A stretch of 6,671 nt of DNA, taken from NCBI GenBank assembly GCA_039187375.1, contig JBCCZN010000155.1, positions 1 through 6,671 on the forward strand, read 5' to 3'. The notes beneath the pieces were generated by a model, which saw only the letters and a program-made list of their open reading frames with translations, made no database searches and was not told the DNA's origin. This stretch comes from CALBPI01 sp039187375 (GTDB taxonomy: Bacteria; Pseudomonadota; Gammaproteobacteria; Steroidobacterales; Woeseiaceae). Shown one piece after another: positions 5,436 through 6,671 of this stretch. The stretch's first letter is position 1. Every line of letters starts with the position of its first letter. Position numbers and translations under genes: made by a program.

Positions 5436-6389
5436 ATGAACAAGCTCGATCAGCTACGCACGATGACCGATGTCGTCGCCGACACCGGCGACATTGAGGC
5501 CATCGCCCGCCTGAAACCAGTGGACGCCACCACGAACCCGTCATTGCTGCTGAAAGCGGCGGGATTACCGCAATATGATGCGCTGATCGACGCGGTCGCC
5601 GGTTGGGTGCGCCAGCAGGACCTTGCCGAGTCACAAACCCTGGGCGCGTTCTCCGACCGGTTGGCGGTGGCCATCGGTGCCGAAATCCTGAAGATCATCC
5701 CAGGTCGAATCTCGACCGAAGTCGATGCGCGATTGTCGTTTGACACCGATGCCTCGGTCGCCCGCGCCCGCCGACTGATTGCCCAATACGACGAATTTGG
5801 CTATGGCACGGAACGGGTTCTGATCAAACTTGCCTCCACCTGGGAGGGCATTGAAGCGGCGCGAATCCTGGAGGCCGAGGGCATCCAATGCAATCTGACG
5901 CTGATGTTCGCCACGGTGCAGGCGGTTGCTGCGGCCAAGGCCGGTGCGTTTCTCATCTCACCGTTCGTCGGCCGTATTCTGGATTGGTATAAAAAGGCCG
6001 AAGGCGTAGAAGACTATGCACCCGACGACGACCCGGGCGTGAAGTCAGTGCGCAATATCTACCGTCTGTTCCGTGATCGTGGCTACACCACGGTGGTGAT
6101 GGGCGCGAGCTTCCGCAACACCGAAGAAATCGAAGCACTCGCCGGCTGTGATCGATTGACCATTGGGCCGAACTTTCTGGATGATCTGGCGGCGGATACT
6201 GGCACGCTGATCCGAGTGCTGTCGCCCGAAGACACCGGACCGCATGATGATTGCGACTTTGATAGTGAGGCGGACTTCCGACTGCAAATGAACGCCGATG
6301 CGATGGCGACGGAGAAGCTCGCCGAAGGCATTCGCGCGTTCGCCGCCGATCAGGTCAAACTCGAAACACTATTGGCGCAGAGGCTATAA
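5436..6389 (+). CDS. tal: Transaldolase (TalB type)
   Basis: This 317-residue protein has the same length as E. coli TalB and aligns with an offset of one residue. It transfers a dihydroxyacetone unit from sedoheptulose 7-phosphate to glyceraldehyde 3-phosphate in the non-oxidative pentose phosphate pathway, in the cytoplasm. The Schiff-base lysine is K131 in LIKLASTWEGI (TalB K132). The acid/base residues D16 (VVADTGD) and E95 (STEVDAR) correspond to D17 and E96. The phosphate-binding S175 and R180 lie in FLISPFVGR. The C-terminal LAEGIRAFAADQVKLE is also typical. The start at 5436 gives the exact TalB N-terminus; the frame is open to 5211, but that extension is antisense to the nitroreductase gene. 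The ribosome binding site is weak (CGGA about 8 nt upstream). A lipoprotein gene follows after 2 bp, probably co-transcribed. Confidence 0.97.
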   Translation: MNKLDQLRTMTDVVADTGDIEAIARLKPVDATTNPSLLLKAAGLPQYDALIDAVAGWVRQQDLAESQTLGAFSDRLAVAIGAEILKIIPGRISTEVDARLSFDTDASVARARRLIAQYDEFGYGTERVLIKLASTWEGIEAARILEAEGIQCNLTLMFATVQAVAAAKAGAFLISPFVGRILDWYKKAEGVEDYAPDDDPGVKSVRNIYRLFRDRGYTTVVMGASFRNTEEIEALAGCDRLTIGPNFLDDLAADTGTLIRVLSPEDTGPHDDCDFDSEADFRLQMNADAMATEKLAEGIRAFAADQVKLETLLAQRL

Positions 6390-6391
6390 CC

Positions 6392-6671
6392 ATGCACAAG
6401 AAGACAACAGTGCGAGCGCTGTCGCTCAGTATCGTTGCCGCACTGCTCAGTGCCTGTGGTGGCAGTAGTGGCGGGGGCGGCAACAACGTCACGGCGACAC
6501 CCGACCCACAGCGTTATTTGGAGCGCACCTTCTCCAACGTCGATATCACCCCCGAGGTGACCTATTACGCCGGCGATGCGGTACTCAATCGGCCTGCGTT
6601 AACAATGGATATCTACGCGCCCGCCGGCGACACCCGGACCGACCGACCGGTGATCATCATCGCCTTCGGTG
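6392..6671 (+). CDS. Putative alpha/beta-hydrolase lipoprotein (partial, runs off the right edge)
   Basis: The first 93 codons are visible. A basic N-terminus (MHKKTTVR), a hydrophobic core and the lipobox LSAC with C22 form a lipoprotein signal peptide. A flexible GGSSGGGG linker follows. The residue after the cysteine is glycine rather than aspartate, so outer-membrane sorting is expected. From about 57 the sequence VTYYAGDAVLNRPALTMDIYAPAGDTRTDRPVIIIAFG resembles the start of carboxylesterase/alpha-beta hydrolase domains, where a DIYxP strand leads to a PVxxxxHGG oxyanion loop. Here the usual histidine position reads phenylalanine (AFG). The nucleophile and the rest of the catalytic triad lie outside the window, so enzyme class is tentative. 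AGAGG, 8 nt before the ATG, is a good ribosome binding site located inside the end of the transaldolase gene. Confidence 0.75.
   Translation, partial: MHKKTTVRALSLSIVAALLSACGGSSGGGGNNVTATPDPQRYLERTFSNVDITPEVTYYAGDAVLNRPALTMDIYAPAGDTRTDRPVIIIAFG

Noticed and set aside
1..6671. CRISPR arrays, tRNA or rRNA genes, insertion sequences, toxin-antitoxin or defence genes
   Set aside because: No regularly spaced repeats, tRNA-like cloverleaf, transposase-like protein or terminal repeats were seen. All sizeable open regions are accounted for by ordinary metabolic, transport or regulatory genes.

Overview
The window looks like a gammaproteobacterial chromosome segment, probably from a marine or saline-habitat organism. 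It is moderately GC-rich and densely coded. The transaldolase matches E. coli TalB nearly position for position, and a SulP transporter of the BicA type and a split LetA/PqiA module are present. The taxonomic guess is inference from gene content. No RNA genes, insertion sequences, CRISPR arrays, phage genes or other transfer signatures were seen. No stretch longer than about 140 bp lacks a gene.

Left part (1-1689, all minus strand): an operon that reads leftwards. It starts with a SapC-family protein (916-1689), followed 8 bp later by a PqiA/LetA N-terminal-type half protein (272-907), and then, with a 4-bp ATGA overlap, by a C-terminal-type half protein (1-275, cut by the window edge). The last two genes together correspond to the single two-module LetA/PqiA protein of E. 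coli. An MCE-domain partner (PqiB/LetB-like) would be expected beyond the left edge.

Middle (1690-4256): a 138-bp divergent spacer with an inverted repeat separates sapC from a plus-strand flavodoxin-fold (NADPH-dependent FMN reductase-like) gene (1828-2586). That gene converges on a minus-strand SulP/BicA-like anion transporter gene (2583-4256). The two stop codons share one CTAG palindrome, so no intergenic terminator is possible.

Regulatory core (4257-4770): upstream of the transporter, on the same strand, lies a cysteine-free ArsR-family repressor gene (4295-4660). It has a good sigma-70-like promoter (perfect TTGACA) and a 28-bp near-perfect palindrome immediately downstream of the -10 box, a textbook autorepression layout. 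A small perfect hairpin sits between the regulator and transporter genes, next to the transporter's ribosome binding site. The pair reads as a regulator-transporter operon for an inorganic anion, with bicarbonate as the best guess from the BicA resemblance.

Right part (4771-6671): a minus-strand nitroreductase-family gene (4771-5349) and a plus-strand transaldolase gene (5436-6389) diverge from an 86-bp spacer. The spacer contains a 31-bp imperfect palindrome whose two arms each end in TACACT, giving two mirror-image candidate -10 boxes. Two bases after transaldolase begins a lipoprotein of apparent alpha/beta-hydrolase (esterase) type, cut by the right edge.

Nothing here is clearly an undescribed system. 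The most interesting items are the ArsR-SulP regulatory unit with a thiol-free sensor, the mirror-symmetric divergent promoter, and the SapC plus split-LetA operon.
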